Positions 29,965 through 39,128 are shown, counted from the first letter of the stretch. The stretch: DNA of 64,000 nt from Streptomyces atroolivaceus (GCF_000717025.1 NZ_JNXG01000001.1:372001-436000), one strand, 5' to 3'. Notes: generated by a model not told the origin, from the sequence alone. Program-made: numbers and translations.

Positions 29965-31749
29965 TCAGCCGTTCTTGATGCGGTTGGTGAGCTCGGTGAC
30001 CTGGTTGTAGATGGAGCGCCGTTCCGCCATCAGGGCGCGGATCTTCCGGTCGGCGTGCATCACCGTGGTGTGGTCGCGCCCGCCGAACTGGGCCCCGATC
30101 TTGGGCAGGGAGAGGTCCGTCAGCTCCCGGCAGAGGTACATGGCGATCTGTCGCGCCGTCACCAGGACGCGGCTTCGCGACGATCCGCAGAGGTCCTCCA
30201 CCGTCAGCCCGAAGTAGTCCGCGGTCGCCGCCATGATGGCCGGCGCGGTGATCTCGGGCGCCGAGTCCTCGCCGCCCGGGATCAGATCCTTGAGCACGAT
30301 CTCGGTCAGGCCGAGGTCCACCGGCTGCCGGTTCAGACTCGCGAAGGCGGTCACGCGGATGAGAGCGCCCTCCAGCTCGCGGATGTTGCGCGAGATGCGG
30401 GAGGCGATGAACTCGAGTACCTCGGGCGGGGCGTTGAGCTGCTCCTGCACGGCCTTCTTGCGGAGGATCGCGATACGCGTCTCCAGCTCCGGGGGCTGCA
30501 CGTCGGTGGTGAGACCCCACTCGAACCGGTTCCGCAGCCGGTCCTCGAGGGTCACCAGCTGCTTGGGCGGACGGTCCGAGGACAGCACGATCTGCTTGTT
30601 GGCGTTGTGGAGCGTGTTGAAGGTGTGGAAGAACTCCTCCTGCGTCGACTCCTTGCTCGCCAGGAACTGGATGTCGTCGACCAGGAGGATGTCCACGTCC
30701 CGGTAGCGCTTGCGGAAGGTGTCGCCCTTGCCGTCGCGGATCGAGTTGATGAACTCGTTGGTGAATTCCTCGGAGCTCACGTACCGCACCCGGGTGCCCG
30801 GGTACAGGCTCCGCGCGTAGTGCCCGATGGCGTGCAGCAGATGGGTCTTGCCGAGCCCCGACTCCCCGTAGATGAAGAGGGGGTTGTACGCCTTCGCGGG
30901 GGCCTCGGCGACGGCGACCGCGGCCGCGTGCGCGAAGCGGTTGGACGCGCCGATCACGAAGGTGTCGAAGAGGTACTTCGGGTTCAGCCGGGCGTGCGGC
31001 TCCCCGGTCCCCGGCGGGGGCGCCGACTGCGTACCCATGGGGCCGCCGCCGCTCCTTCCGGTGCCGGGCCCGCCCTGGCGGTGCTGGGGCTGCTGGTCCT
31101 GCGGATCGTGGCGGTCGCGGCTGTCCCTCGGCTGCTCGTACCCCTGGCGTTCGGGCGGCTGCGGACGGTAGTCGTGCTGCGGCTGCTGCGAGCGCGGGCT
31201 CGCGTACGGGTCGCGGTCCTGGTACCCGCCGTGCCGGGGCTGCCAGGAGAGATCCTCCTGCGCGCGGGGCCACGCACCGGGTTGGGGGCGGTGCTGCTGG
31301 TAGTCGGGGTAGGCGGGGCGGGCCGTCGGCATGCCGTCGTCCGACGGGCCGGAGCCGTAGCTGTCGTACCCGTCGTTGCGCGAGGGCTCGTCGTGCTGGG
31401 GGCCCTGGTAGCGGTGGGACTGCTGCCCTTGGTGGGGCTGGCGCATCGGGGGCGCGGGCGGAGCGGGAGGCTCGCCCGCCGAATCGTCCACGGTGATCGC
31501 GATCCGGATCAGTCGCCCGCACTCACGGGTGAGTGTTTCGCTGATCAGCGGTGCGAGCCGGCCCTCCACGACCCCCTTGGCATAACCGTTGGGTACGGCC
31601 AGCAGCGCGGTGTCGGCGACGAGTGCCAGGGGCTGACAGCGCTCGATCCACTGTTTGTCCTTCGGCTGGATGCCCTGCTGGCCCTCCCCGAGGAGTTGTT
31701 CCAGCACTCGTGGCCACACTGCGGCAAGATCGGCAGGTACGTCAGCCAC
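29965..31749 (-). CDS. dnaA: Chromosomal replication initiator protein DnaA
   Basis: 594 aa from the GTG at 31749 ([20 protein letters not shown]), the conserved Streptomyces start. The open frame runs 36 codons further upstream without similarity. Domain I is at the N-terminus. A very long Gln/Pro/Arg-rich domain II (about 95-250) is typical of Streptomyces. Domain III has Walker [12 protein letters not shown] and Walker [11 protein letters not shown]. Domain IV has the DNA-binding signature [15 protein letters not shown]. It binds the boxes in oriC and its own promoter. It is transcribed towards oriC. Confidence 0.98.
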   Translation of the reverse strand: MADVPADLAAVWPRVLEQLLGEGQQGIQPKDKQWIERCQPLALVADTALLAVPNGYAKGVVEGRLAPLISETLTRECGRLIRIAITVDDSAGEPPAPPAPPMRQPHQGQQSHRYQGPQHDEPSRNDGYDSYGSGPSDDGMPTARPAYPDYQQHRPQPGAWPRAQEDLSWQPRHGGYQDRDPYASPRSQQPQHDYRPQPPERQGYEQPRDSRDRHDPQDQQPQHRQGGPGTGRSGGGPMGTQSAPPPGTGEPHARLNPKYLFDTFVIGASNRFAHAAAVAVAEAPAKAYNPLFIYGESGLGKTHLLHAIGHYARSLYPGTRVRYVSSEEFTNEFINSIRDGKGDTFRKRYRDVDILLVDDIQFLASKESTQEEFFHTFNTLHNANKQIVLSSDRPPKQLVTLEDRLRNRFEWGLTTDVQPPELETRIAILRKKAVQEQLNAPPEVLEFIASRISRNIRELEGALIRVTAFASLNRQPVDLGLTEIVLKDLIPGGEDSAPEITAPAIMAATADYFGLTVEDLCGSSRSRVLVTARQIAMYLCRELTDLSLPKIGAQFGGRDHTTVMHADRKIRALMAERRSIYNQVTELTNRIKNG

Positions 31750-31855
31750 AAGGCACGCTCTCTCGCATGTCCCACGAATGTGTGCTTCTCGGGACGGGAT
31801 GGGTCGGGTCGGGTGAGGCCCGGCAGGCAGGAAGGAAAAGAACCGGAGTTCAGCC

Positions 31856-31909
31856 ACGGTAGTCAGGCCGACCCGCGAGGTTCAAGTTGTTGTCCACAGG
31901 CTGTGCACA
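31856..31909 (-). promoter_or_regulatory. Candidate dnaA promoter with two adjacent DnaA boxes
   Basis: On the minus strand TTGAAC (plus coordinates 31880-31885), an 18-nt spacer and TACCGT (31856-31861) make a plausible SigA/HrdB-type promoter about 100 nt before the GTG. Directly upstream lie a perfect DnaA box TTGTCCACA (31890-31898) and a second box in TGTGCACAG (31902-31910), 3 bp apart and inverted. This fits DnaA autoregulation, which I recall being reported in S. lividans. Confidence 0.65.
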
Positions 31910-32013
31910 GCGCGGGGTGGTGCGGAGCCGGTTTGACCGGATGGCGCAGCCGCGCGTACCGTGACCAGGTCGAGTTGTCGATGGCTGCTGCCGCCTGCCT
32001 CCGATGGGCAAAG

Positions 32014-32028
32014 ATCACGATCTGTGAT
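32014..32028. promoter_or_regulatory. Inverted repeat ATCAC-N5-GTGAT in the dnaA-rpmH divergent region
   Basis: Perfect 5-bp arms around GATCT, about 103 nt upstream of rpmH and 265 nt upstream of the dnaA start. It looks like a dimeric regulator site. The binding protein is unknown. The rest of 31910-32130 shows no gene. Confidence 0.45.
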
Positions 32029-32130
32029 TGTGAAGCGGTGCACTAAGGCGTTTACGCGAGTTCCTCGTGGGCGCACGGTGACAGCCAGGCGATGTCCCGC
32101 CAACACACGAATCATTTCTGGAGCCCCCGA

Positions 32131-32268
32131 GTGAGCAAGCGCACCTTCCAGCCGAACAATCGTCGTCGCGCCAAGACCCATGGCTTCCGACTGCGTATGC
32201 GTACCCGTGCCGGCCGCGCGATTCTCGCGAACCGCCGTGGCAAGGGCCGCAGCAGCCTGTCCGCCTGA
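32131..32268 (+). CDS. rpmH: 50S ribosomal protein L34
   Basis: 45 aa, too short for many gene finders: starts [20 protein letters not shown] after the GTG and ends GRSSLSA. Highly basic, with the invariant L34 motif KRTFQPN and HGFRxRM. GGAG lies about 8 nt upstream. It is divergent from dnaA, the near-universal bacterial arrangement, and is followed 19 nt later by rnpA. Confidence 0.97.
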
Positions 32269-32287
32269 TCGCTTACAGGTCCATGAC

Positions 32288-32659
32288 GTGCTGCCTACCG
32301 AGAATCGGCTGAGGCGGCGCGAGGACTTCGCGACCGCGGTACGACGAGGACGCCGAGCCGGGCGTCCGCTACTCGTCGTCCATCTACGCAGCGGTGTTAC
32401 GGACCCGCACGTGACAGGGGAGAGCCTTCCCCCGCCACGTGCGGGTTTCGTTGTCAGCAAAGCAGTGGGTGGAGCGGTCGTTCGCACCGCGGTGAAGCGG
32501 AAGCTTCGCCATCTGGTCCGCGATCGGCTCGCTCAGCTGCCCCCCGGTAGCCTTGTTGTCGTACGAGCGCTACCCGGATCGGGTGACGCCGACCATGCAC
32601 AGCTGGCCCGAGACCTGGACGCCGCCCTTCAGCGGCTGCTGGGAGGGGGTGCGCGATGA
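32288..32659 (+). CDS. rnpA: Ribonuclease P protein component
   Basis: 123 aa from the GTG at 32288 ([21 protein letters not shown]). The longer in-frame start overlaps rpmH and is unsupported. The conserved RNR-like helix is [20 protein letters not shown]. With RNase P RNA (not in this window) it matures tRNA 5' ends. Its stop overlaps the yidD ATG by 4 nt. Confidence 0.96.
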   Translation: MLPTENRLRRREDFATAVRRGRRAGRPLLVVHLRSGVTDPHVTGESLPPPRAGFVVSKAVGGAVVRTAVKRKLRHLVRDRLAQLPPGSLVVVRALPGSGDADHAQLARDLDAALQRLLGGGAR

Positions 32660-33015
32660 AGTACCCGCTGCTGGCTCTCATCAAGCTGTACCAGTGGACG
32701 ATCAGCCCGCTCCTCGGGCCTGTCTGCCGTTACTACCCGTCGTGTTCCCACTATGGATATACGGCGATCGACCGGCACGGTGCGATCAAGGGAACCGCGC
32801 TGACCGCATGGCGCATCCTGCGGTGCAATCCGTGGTCACCCGGCGGCGTGGATCACGTACCGCCACGCAGACGTCCGCGTTGGCACGAACTGCTGCGCAG
32901 CTGTGTGCGTGGCGGCAAGGGCGGGGACCCAGCCGCCGATGTGCCTTCCGGGGGGTCGGTCTCCGAACCCCTGAGCCCGGCCACAGAGACCTCGCCCAAA
33001 GCTCAAGGAGCCTGA
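32656..33015 (+). CDS. yidD: Membrane protein insertion efficiency factor YidD
   Basis: 119 aa. Core YidD motif with Cys residues: [23 protein letters not shown] then [19 protein letters not shown] hydrophobic amphipathic N-terminus associates it with the membrane. A Pro/Ser-rich tail of about 40 residues extends beyond the usual ~75-aa length. It assists YidC-dependent insertion. It is coupled to rnpA (ATGA) and lies 3 nt before yidC. Confidence 0.95.
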   Translation: MKYPLLALIKLYQWTISPLLGPVCRYYPSCSHYGYTAIDRHGAIKGTALTAWRILRCNPWSPGGVDHVPPRRRPRWHELLRSCVRGGKGGDPAADVPSGGSVSEPLSPATETSPKAQGA

Positions 33016-33018
33016 TTA

Positions 33019-34287
33019 GTGGACACGATTGCCAGTCTGTTCAGCTTTATCACCACACCTGTTTCGTGGGTCATCGTCCAGTTCCACAAGCTGTACGGAG
33101 CGCTCTTCGGCGATGACACGGGGTGGGCCTGGGGCCTGTCCATCGTGTCCCTGGTGGTCCTGATCCGGATCTGTCTGATCCCGCTTTTCGTCAAGCAGAT
33201 CAAGTCCACCCGGAACATGCAGGTGCTCCAGCCGAAGATGAAGGCGATCCAGGAGCGCTACAAGAACGACAAGCAGCGTCAGTCCGAAGAGATGATGAAG
33301 CTGTACAAGGAGACGGGCACCAACCCGCTCTCCTCGTGCCTTCCCATCCTGGCGCAGTCCCCGTTCTTCTTCGCCCTGTACCACGTGCTGTCGTCCATCG
33401 CCTCGGGCAAGACGATCGGCGTCATCGACCAGCCCCTGCTGGACAGCGCACGGCAGGCACACATCTTCGGTGCCCCGCTGGCAGCGAAGTTCATGGACAG
33501 CGAAGAGAAGGTCGCGGCGCTCGGCGCCTCGCTGACCGACGTCCGTGTAGTCACCGCGATCATGATCGTGATGATGTCCGCGTCGCAGTTCTTCACCCAG
33601 CGCCAGCTGATGACGAAGAACGTCGACCTGACGGTGAAGACCCCGTACATGCAGCAGCAGAAGATGCTGATGTACATCTTCCCGGTGATCTTCGCGGTCA
33701 TGGGCATCAACTTCCCCGTCGGTGTCCTCGTGTACTGGCTGACCACCAACGTCTGGACCATGGGTCAGCAGATGTACGTGATCAACCAGAACCCGACTCC
33801 GGGCAGCAAGGCGCAGGACCAGTACCTGGGCCGAGTGCTGAAGAGCGTGAACTCTCATGGTCAGGTGCGGGGCAGGACGCGGCGTAACACCGTGAAGGCG
33901 ATCGTCGCCAAGGGACCCGACCGCAACGACATCGAGCGCAAGTTCATCACCGGCCTGGCCAAGCTGGGTCTCGCCGCCCAGGAGGACGGGACGGTGGCGA
34001 AGAGCGACGCGGCCGTTCTCGAGGCCGAGGGCGGTGCTGCGCCCAAGCGTCAGCAGCCCAAGCGCCAGCCCAAGGCGAAGCGTCACACCGCTGCCACGCA
34101 TGCCGGCACGGCGAAGGGCTCCGGCTCCACCGGCTCGGAGTCCAAGACCTCGCTGGAGAAGCACGACGCATCGCAGGACGACAAGCCGAAGGCGTCGGGC
34201 AAGTCCGCCGCTTCCGGCTCCTCACGCCAAGCCAAGTCCGGACAGCGCAAGGGCCCGCAGCGGCCCAAGCACCCGTCCAAGAAGTAA
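33019..34287 (+). CDS. yidC: Membrane protein insertase YidC/Oxa1
   Basis: 422 aa. Short N-terminus, then five membrane helices across about 40-265, with the conserved [11 protein letters not shown] cytoplasmic hairpin and [20 protein letters not shown]. The C-terminal ~150 residues are basic, rich in Lys/Ser/Gln, and probably bind the ribosome. There is no lipoprotein signal. It inserts membrane proteins with or without Sec. It starts at a GTG 3 nt after yidD, and jag follows after 14 nt. Confidence 0.96.
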   Translation: MDTIASLFSFITTPVSWVIVQFHKLYGALFGDDTGWAWGLSIVSLVVLIRICLIPLFVKQIKSTRNMQVLQPKMKAIQERYKNDKQRQSEEMMKLYKETGTNPLSSCLPILAQSPFFFALYHVLSSIASGKTIGVIDQPLLDSARQAHIFGAPLAAKFMDSEEKVAALGASLTDVRVVTAIMIVMMSASQFFTQRQLMTKNVDLTVKTPYMQQQKMLMYIFPVIFAVMGINFPVGVLVYWLTTNVWTMGQQMYVINQNPTPGSKAQDQYLGRVLKSVNSHGQVRGRTRRNTVKAIVAKGPDRNDIERKFITGLAKLGLAAQEDGTVAKSDAAVLEAEGGAAPKRQQPKRQPKAKRHTAATHAGTAKGSGSTGSESKTSLEKHDASQDDKPKASGKSAASGSSRQAKSGQRKGPQRPKHPSKK

Positions 34288-34301
34288 GAAGGAGTCCATC
34301 C

Positions 34302-34811
34302 GTGACGGAAGGCACCATCACCCCGGCCGCTGAGGGCAGCGACACTCTGACCCGCCTTGAGCAGGAGGGGGAGATCGCGGCTGACTACCTCGAAGGCCTG
34401 CTCGACATCGCCGACCTCGACGGCGACATCGACATGGACGTGGAGGCGGACCGGGCCGCGGTCTCGATCATCAGCGACTCCGCGCGTGACCTCCAGAAGC
34501 TTGTGGGGCGTGACGGTGAGGTGCTGGAGGCGCTCCAGGAGCTGACGCGTCTGGCCGTCCACCGTGAGACCGGTGACCGGAGCCGGTTGATGCTGGACAT
34601 CGGCGGCTTCCGTGCCAAGAAGCGTGAAGTACTCGCCGCACTGGGTGCCAAGGCCGCGGATGAGGTCAAGAGCTCGGGCGAGCCGGTGAAGCTGGAGCCG
34701 ATGACGCCGTTCGAGCGCAAGGTCGTCCACGACGCGGTCGCCGCGGCAGGTCTCCGCAGCGAGTCCGAGGGCGAGGAGCCCCAGCGCTTCGTCGTCGTTC
34801 TCCCGGCCTGA
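34302..34811 (+). CDS. jag: Jag family RNA-binding protein (KH-R3H)
   Basis: 169 aa. An acidic N-terminal part is followed by a KH domain (about 50-115, VGRDGEVLEALQELTRLAV, DIGGFRAKKRE) and an R3H domain (about 120-169, MTPFERKVVHDAVAAA ... RFVVVLPA). The arginine expected in R3H lies in the FERKVVHD segment. Jag/EloR/KhpB proteins act with KhpA in RNA binding and cell-elongation control. It is in the same operon as yidC, with a GTG start and AGAAGGAG upstream. Confidence 0.93.
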   Translation: MTEGTITPAAEGSDTLTRLEQEGEIAADYLEGLLDIADLDGDIDMDVEADRAAVSIISDSARDLQKLVGRDGEVLEALQELTRLAVHRETGDRSRLMLDIGGFRAKKREVLAALGAKAADEVKSSGEPVKLEPMTPFERKVVHDAVAAAGLRSESEGEEPQRFVVVLPA

Positions 34812-34827
34812 CCGGATCCTTGTACTG

Positions 34828-34857
34828 TCGGCCCCGTCTGTTCGCAGGCGGGGCCGA
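34828..34857 (+). terminator. Terminator after jag
   Basis: 13-bp stem (one G-U) with a TTCG loop, followed by TCTTTG. Confidence 0.8.
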
Positions 34858-34910
34858 TCTTTGTCAGCCTGATAGTCAGCGTGCTAATGCGGTACGGAAG
34901 GACGGTCCCC

Positions 34911-35627
34911 GTGACGGAGGAAGCAGAGCTCCCTCAGGCGCCCACAGAGGCGCAGGCGGTATTCGGTGAGTTCTTTCCAGAGGCTGTCAGGTACGCGGAG
35001 CTCCTCGCGGACGCCGGCGTCAAGAGAGGCCTGATCGGTCCTCGCGAGGTGCCGCGCCTGTGGGAACGCCATCTGCTGAACTGCGCGGTGCTCTCCGAGG
35101 TGGTTCCCGAGGGCGTCACGGTGTGCGATGTGGGGTCGGGGGCCGGGCTTCCTGGCATTCCGCTGGCACTGGTCCGGCCCGACCTCAAGATCACGCTGCT
35201 CGAGCCGCTGCTGCGCCGTACGAATTTCCTTCAGGAGGTCGTCGAGCTCCTGGGGCTGGATCACGTAACGGTCGTCCGCGGGCGAGCCGAAGAGGTACTC
35301 GGCACGCTGCAGCCCGTTCATGTGGTCACGGCGCGGGCAGTTGCACCGCTCGACAGGCTCGCAGGATGGGGCGTGCCCCTCCTCCGCCCGTACGGAGAGA
35401 TGCTGGCGCTCAAGGGAGGGACGGCCGAAGAGGAGATCCAGGGAGCTCGTGCCGCTCTGAGCAAGCTCGGAGTGGTGGAGACCGAGGTGCTGCACGTCGG
35501 CGAGGGCTTGGTCGAGCCTGCTTCCACGGTGGTACGCGTGGTGGTCGGAGAGAGTCCGGGCGGTGTGAGGTTCGCCGCAAAGCGGGCCAAGGCCGCGAGG
35601 GTGAGCCGTACGCGCCGACGTCGATGA
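34911..35627 (+). CDS. rsmG: 16S rRNA (guanine-N7) methyltransferase RsmG
   Basis: 238 aa from the GTG at 34911 (VTEEAELPQAP), with GGAAGGAC upstream. The ATG/GTG 30 nt earlier is less likely. SAM-binding motif VCDVGSGAGLPGIPLAL (about residues 70-86) and LLEPLLRRTNFLQEVVE are typical of RsmG/GidB, which makes m7G527 in 16S rRNA. Loss of RsmG is known to give low-level streptomycin resistance and antibiotic overproduction in Streptomyces. It lies between the jag terminator and parA. Confidence 0.95.
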   Translation: MTEEAELPQAPTEAQAVFGEFFPEAVRYAELLADAGVKRGLIGPREVPRLWERHLLNCAVLSEVVPEGVTVCDVGSGAGLPGIPLALVRPDLKITLLEPLLRRTNFLQEVVELLGLDHVTVVRGRAEEVLGTLQPVHVVTARAVAPLDRLAGWGVPLLRPYGEMLALKGGTAEEEIQGARAALSKLGVVETEVLHVGEGLVEPASTVVRVVVGESPGGVRFAAKRAKAARVSRTRRRR

Positions 35628-35773
35628 GCGCTGGCCGATCATGGGCTCCGTGACTGCCGATTCGTGCTCATTCTGGGCGGTTGAGGCAACTTTGCGCTGA
35701 TGCTCCAAGCAAGCAGCGATATGTGCCGCGTGCGGAGTGTCGGGAGCCCGCCACTGTGCTGCAGGGGCATCGT

Positions 35774-35787
35774 GTTTCACGTGAAAC
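35774..35787. other. parS: parS site upstream of parA
   Basis: Perfect GTTTCACGTGAAAC in the rsmG-parA gap. The 306-nt gap (35628-35933) also has two DnaA boxes and must contain the parAB promoters. Confidence 0.95.
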
Positions 35788-35870
35788 GTCGCTCTCTGCT
35801 GCAGGGAATCATCGGCCGTGGTCGTGCGGCTGCCGCGCCGCGCGACCGCAAGCCCGTACGGGCTACCGAG

Positions 35871-35897
35871 TTGTCCACAGAACCGGATTCATCCACA
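35871..35897 (+). promoter_or_regulatory. Two DnaA boxes upstream of parA
   Basis: TTGTCCACA (35871-35879), a perfect Streptomyces box, and TCATCCACA (35889-35897), one strong and one weaker, 9 bp apart in the same direction, 37-63 bp before the parA start chosen here. They could let DnaA regulate partition genes or act as a titration site. Confidence 0.7.
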
Positions 35898-35933
35898 GAA
35901 CAGTCGGCCTCGCTGGTTCGCGACCCCGAAAGC

Positions 35934-37028
35934 ATGGCAGGCTCTGTTCATTGCGAGCCTGAAGTCGAGGAGAGTGAATCCTTGCGGTCCGACGCCAACA
36001 TCGCGGGACCGATGACCGACCCGGTCCCCGGTCCCCGTACCGAGTCCCTTGGGGACGGTGTTTCACGTGAAACACCGCCGCCGATGGACGACACACCCAT
36101 TGGCCGTGCGGCCCAGCTGGCGGTCGAGGCCCTTGGCCGCGCCGGCGAGGGGCTACCGCGTCCAGACCGGACACGCGTCATGGTCGTGGCCAACCAGAAG
36201 GGTGGCGTCGGCAAGACGACCTCCACGGTCAACCTTGCCGCCTCGCTCGCACTGCATGGTGCGCGAGTCCTGGTGGTGGACCTCGACCCGCAGGGAAATG
36301 CCTCCACAGCATTGGGTATCGACCACCACGCAGAAGTCCCCTCCATCTACGACGTTCTGGTGGAGAGCATGCCGCTCTCCGAGGTGGTTCAACCGGTCCC
36401 GGACGTCGAAGGTCTCTTCTGTGCGCCGGCGACCATCGATCTCGCCGGTGCTGAGATCGAACTGGTGTCGCTGGTGGCGCGGGAGAGCCGGCTGCAGCGG
36501 GCGATCCAGGCCTATGACCAGCCGCTGGACTACATCCTCATCGACTGCCCGCCGTCGCTCGGCCTGCTGACGGTCAACGCCCTTGTGGCCGGAGCCGAGG
36601 TACTCATCCCGATTCAATGTGAGTACTACGCACTGGAAGGCCTCGGCCAGCTCCTCCGTAACGTCGACCTGGTCCGAGGGCATCTGAACCCCGACCTCCA
36701 TGTGTCGACGATCCTGCTCACCATGTACGACGGCAGGACCAGGCTCGCTTCCCAGGTCGCGGAGGAGGTGCGCACCCACTTCGGCAAGGAGGTGCTGCGG
36801 ACCAGCATTCCTCGGTCCGTGCGCATTTCGGAGGCGCCGAGCTACGGCCAGACCGTGCTGACGTACGATCCGGGCTCCAGCGGGTCCCTGTCCTACCTCG
36901 AGGCGGCCCGTGAAATCGCGCTGAGAGGCGTCGGAGTGCATTACGAAGCCCAGCACGGCTCGGCGGGCGAGCCTGCCCACACGGGCACCCAGAACAGCCA
37001 GCAGAGTCATTCGGAGGGCATGCAGTGA
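35934..37028 (+). CDS. parA: Chromosome partition ATPase ParA
   Basis: 364 aa from the ATG at 35934 ([11 protein letters not shown]). The open frame extends to 35700 but would cover a parS site and DnaA boxes. A later start, such as MTDPVPG at 36012, or a TTG preceded by GAGGAG, is also possible. A disordered N-terminal ~80 residues lead to the deviant Walker [15 protein letters not shown] (about 89-102), Walker [14 protein letters not shown] and the ATPase fold. It segregates ParB-parS complexes and interacts with the apical polarisome in hyphae. An internal parS encodes VSRET. It overlaps parB by 4 nt. Confidence 0.93.
   Translation: MAGSVHCEPEVEESESLRSDANIAGPMTDPVPGPRTESLGDGVSRETPPPMDDTPIGRAAQLAVEALGRAGEGLPRPDRTRVMVVANQKGGVGKTTSTVNLAASLALHGARVLVVDLDPQGNASTALGIDHHAEVPSIYDVLVESMPLSEVVQPVPDVEGLFCAPATIDLAGAEIELVSLVARESRLQRAIQAYDQPLDYILIDCPPSLGLLTVNALVAGAEVLIPIQCEYYALEGLGQLLRNVDLVRGHLNPDLHVSTILLTMYDGRTRLASQVAEEVRTHFGKEVLRTSIPRSVRISEAPSYGQTVLTYDPGSSGSLSYLEAAREIALRGVGVHYEAQHGSAGEPAHTGTQNSQQSHSEGMQ
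36060..36073. other. parS: parS site inside the parA coding sequence
   Basis: Perfect GTTTCACGTGAAAC, within a 22-bp perfect palindrome (36056-36077). It encodes VSRET of ParA. Confidence 0.95.
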
Positions 37029-38125
37029 GTGAGCGTCGTAGAGGGCTTGGGCGTGGACTTGGTGCACTGATTCCCGCGGCTCCGCAGGAGAAGCAGGTAG
37101 CGAGTCCTGCTTCCGGTGCGGGCGGGGCGGGCACGCCCTCCGTGCTGACCGCCGAGCGTGGGGTGGCTGCTGCCAAGTTGGCTGGGCTTCCCTCCGGCAC
37201 GCGGGTCCCGGAGCCGAGTTCTCCGGTGGGGGAGCCGGAGCCCGCCTTCGAGCAGGCCGACTCCGCAGGGGCGTACTTCGCCGAGATCCCCCTTGCATCG
37301 ATCACGCCCAACCCCAAGCAGCCTCGCGAGGTCTTCGACGAGGATGCGCTGGCAGAGCTTGTCACCTCCATCAAGGAGGTAGGTCTCCTCCAGCCCGTCG
37401 TAGTGCGCAAGGCAGCAGAGGGCCGCTACGAGCTCATCATGGGTGAGCGCCGCTGGAGGGCGTGCGGCGAAGCCGGTCTGGAACGCATCCCCGCCATTGT
37501 CCGTGCGACGGATGACGAGAAGCTGCTTCTCGATGCACTCCTGGAGAACTTGCACCGTGCTCAGCTGAATCCCTTGGAAGAAGCAGCGGCGTATGACCAG
37601 CTGCTGAAGGACTTCAAGTGCACGCATGATCAGCTTGCGGACCGGATCGGCCGGTCACGTCCACAGGTGTCGAACACGCTGCGTCTGCTGCGGTTGTCTC
37701 CGCCCGTGCAGCGCAGGGTCGCGGCAGGCGTGCTCTCAGCCGGGCATGCAAGGGCTCTGCTGTCGGTGGACGATTCCGAGGAACAGGACCGGCTGGCTCA
37801 TCGCATCGTGGCTGAGGGGCTGTCGGTGCGTGCGGTCGAGGAGATCGTCAATCTACTCGGATCCGAGCCCACGAGTTCCGCGAAGCCCCGGGGACCCAGG
37901 GCGGGCGGCCGGGTCTCACCGGCACTGACCGATCTTGCTTCACGTCTCTCCGATCGTTTCGAGACGCGGGTGAAGGTCGACCTGGGCCAGAAGAAGGGAA
38001 AGATCGTCGTCGAGTTCGCCTCGATGGAGGACCTGGACCGTATTCTCGGCAGTCTTGCCCCGGGTGAGGGGCGTGTGCTGGAGCGGAGCGTCGAAGACGA
38101 GCAGGCTGAAGCCGACGAGGCCTGA
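37025..38125 (+). CDS. parB: Chromosome partition protein ParB
   Basis: 366 aa. N-terminal [14 protein letters not shown] box; an N-engagement/CTPase domain with [23 protein letters not shown] and the [11 protein letters not shown]-binding motif (about 140-147); a central HTH (about 200-225, [23 protein letters not shown]); and a C-terminal dimerisation domain. It binds parS and spreads as a CTP-dependent clamp. The GTG start overlaps the parA stop (GTGA). A long terminator follows. Confidence 0.96.
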   Translation: MSERRRGLGRGLGALIPAAPQEKQVASPASGAGGAGTPSVLTAERGVAAAKLAGLPSGTRVPEPSSPVGEPEPAFEQADSAGAYFAEIPLASITPNPKQPREVFDEDALAELVTSIKEVGLLQPVVVRKAAEGRYELIMGERRWRACGEAGLERIPAIVRATDDEKLLLDALLENLHRAQLNPLEEAAAYDQLLKDFKCTHDQLADRIGRSRPQVSNTLRLLRLSPPVQRRVAAGVLSAGHARALLSVDDSEEQDRLAHRIVAEGLSVRAVEEIVNLLGSEPTSSAKPRGPRAGGRVSPALTDLASRLSDRFETRVKVDLGQKKGKIVVEFASMEDLDRILGSLAPGEGRVLERSVEDEQAEADEA

Positions 38126-38132
38126 GCCGCTG

Positions 38133-38194
38133 GACGGCAAAGGGCGGGTCGAGTTCCGGGAAGTTCTCGGGAACTCGACCCGCCCTTTGCCGTC
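38133..38194 (+). terminator. parAB terminator
   Basis: Perfect 25-bp arms (38133-38157, 38170-38194) with a 12-nt loop, 8 nt after the parB stop. Among the strongest hairpins in the window. Confidence 0.9.
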
Positions 38195-38284
38195 TCTCGG
38201 TGTCCCCATCACCTCTGGGTGGATACGATGCGTTCTGGTATGGCGTATCCACCACCGTGATCCACCTCAGAGGAGGCGGGGGCC

Positions 38285-38542
38285 GTGCGATCAGTGAATC
38301 GCAGCCACCTGGTGTCAGTCGGGTTGGGGCTTGGTGCTGTCGGGGGTTTCGTCGGCAGCCTGTTCCGAGAGCGGAGCGCGCTGGCAGCCGCACGGGATGC
38401 GGCGGGCGAAGGAAGTGAGGAACCGCCTACATGGGGCGTCGGCTCGTACCGCTCACATTGGACAACCTTCCGGATCTCCCCAGGCGCTGCCGCTCGTGTG
38501 TCTTCTGGGAGCTTGATCCGGTCAGCGGGGAAGCTGCGGTAA
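38285..38542 (+). CDS. Possible small membrane protein overlapping the acetyltransferase gene
   Basis: 85-aa frame with a GTG start preceded by AGGAGG at about 8 nt and a hydrophobic N-terminal stretch (HLVSVGLGLGAVGGFVGSLF). Its last third overlaps the GNAT gene in another frame, and third-position GC is lower than in neighbours. It may be a real short gene, an upstream leader peptide, or chance. No family recognised. Confidence 0.3.
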   Translation: MRSVNRSHLVSVGLGLGAVGGFVGSLFRERSALAAARDAAGEGSEEPPTWGVGSYRSHWTTFRISPGAAARVSSGSLIRSAGKLR

Positions 38543-39048
38543 AGGCAGGAAGACCTGATCTCGAGAAGGAAGCCTGGATCTCCGCTGTGCTGCTGGAGTG
38601 GGGCTCCTGCGGGCGGGTCGTCTATGTGGATGATGTCGCGGCCGGCTTCGTTCTCTATGCACCGCCTGCGTACGTTCCCCGGTCCACGGCATTCCCCACC
38701 AGCCCCGTCTCCCCCGACGCCGTGCAGTTGATGACTGCCTTGATCATGCCGGGTTTCCAGGGGCAAGGGCTTGGACGCGTGATGGTGCAGACGGTCGCCA
38801 AGGACTTGCTGCGGCGTGGCTTCAAGGCGATCGAGGCCTTCGGCGATGCGCGGTGGAAGGAACCGGCGTGCGTGCTACCGGCGGATCACTTGCTTGCGGT
38901 CGGCTTCAAGACGGTGCGACCTCATCCCGTGCATCCGCGCCTGAGGCTTGAGCTTCGTACGACGCTCTCCTGGAAGGAAGACGTCGAGCTGGCACTGGAC
39001 AGACTGCTCGGCGCCGTACAGAAGGAGCCGGCGCTGCGGCCTCTCTGA
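38431..39048 (+). CDS. GNAT-family N-acetyltransferase
   Basis: 205 aa. N-terminal segment with two Cys residues (CRSCVFWELDP, about 20-30); acetyl-CoA-binding motif A with PGFQGQGLGRVMVQTVAKDL (about 110-129); and a C-terminal extension ending KEPALRPL. The substrate is unknown. GAGGAA lies upstream of the ATG. It stands between parB and trxA, where Mycobacterium has the cell-wall regulator gene cwlM. It is conserved at this place in Streptomyces as far as I recall. Confidence 0.88.
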   Translation: MGRRLVPLTLDNLPDLPRRCRSCVFWELDPVSGEAAVKAGRPDLEKEAWISAVLLEWGSCGRVVYVDDVAAGFVLYAPPAYVPRSTAFPTSPVSPDAVQLMTALIMPGFQGQGLGRVMVQTVAKDLLRRGFKAIEAFGDARWKEPACVLPADHLLAVGFKTVRPHPVHPRLRLELRTTLSWKEDVELALDRLLGAVQKEPALRPL

Positions 39049-39078
39049 CTGCCGCGACCGGCGGCGTAAGAACGTGCA

Positions 39079-39110
39079 AACGGGCCCACCCCGCGGGGTG
39101 GGCCCGTTTC
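39079..39110. terminator. Bidirectional terminator overlapping a parS site
   Basis: Perfect 16-bp arms with no spacer (39079-39094, 39095-39110), between the convergent GNAT and trxA genes. On the plus strand it ends in GTTT, the first four bases of the parS site. Confidence 0.8.
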
Positions 39111-39120
39111 ACGTGAAACA
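39107..39120. other. parS: parS site between convergent genes
   Basis: Perfect GTTTCACGTGAAAC, sharing four bases with the terminator stem and 8 nt before the trxA stop. Confidence 0.95.
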
Positions 39121-39128
39121 GTCAACCG

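Noticed and set aside
30055..32046. 663-aa plus-strand frame opposite dnaA
   Set aside because: Antisense shadow of dnaA, composed of Arg/Val/Leu/Gly-rich sequence typical of the reverse frame of GC-rich genes.
35700..35933. N-terminal extension of ParA
   Set aside because: It would span a parS site and two DnaA boxes, and the sequence looks non-conserved; the ATG at 35934 fits known ParA starts better. The exact start remains open.
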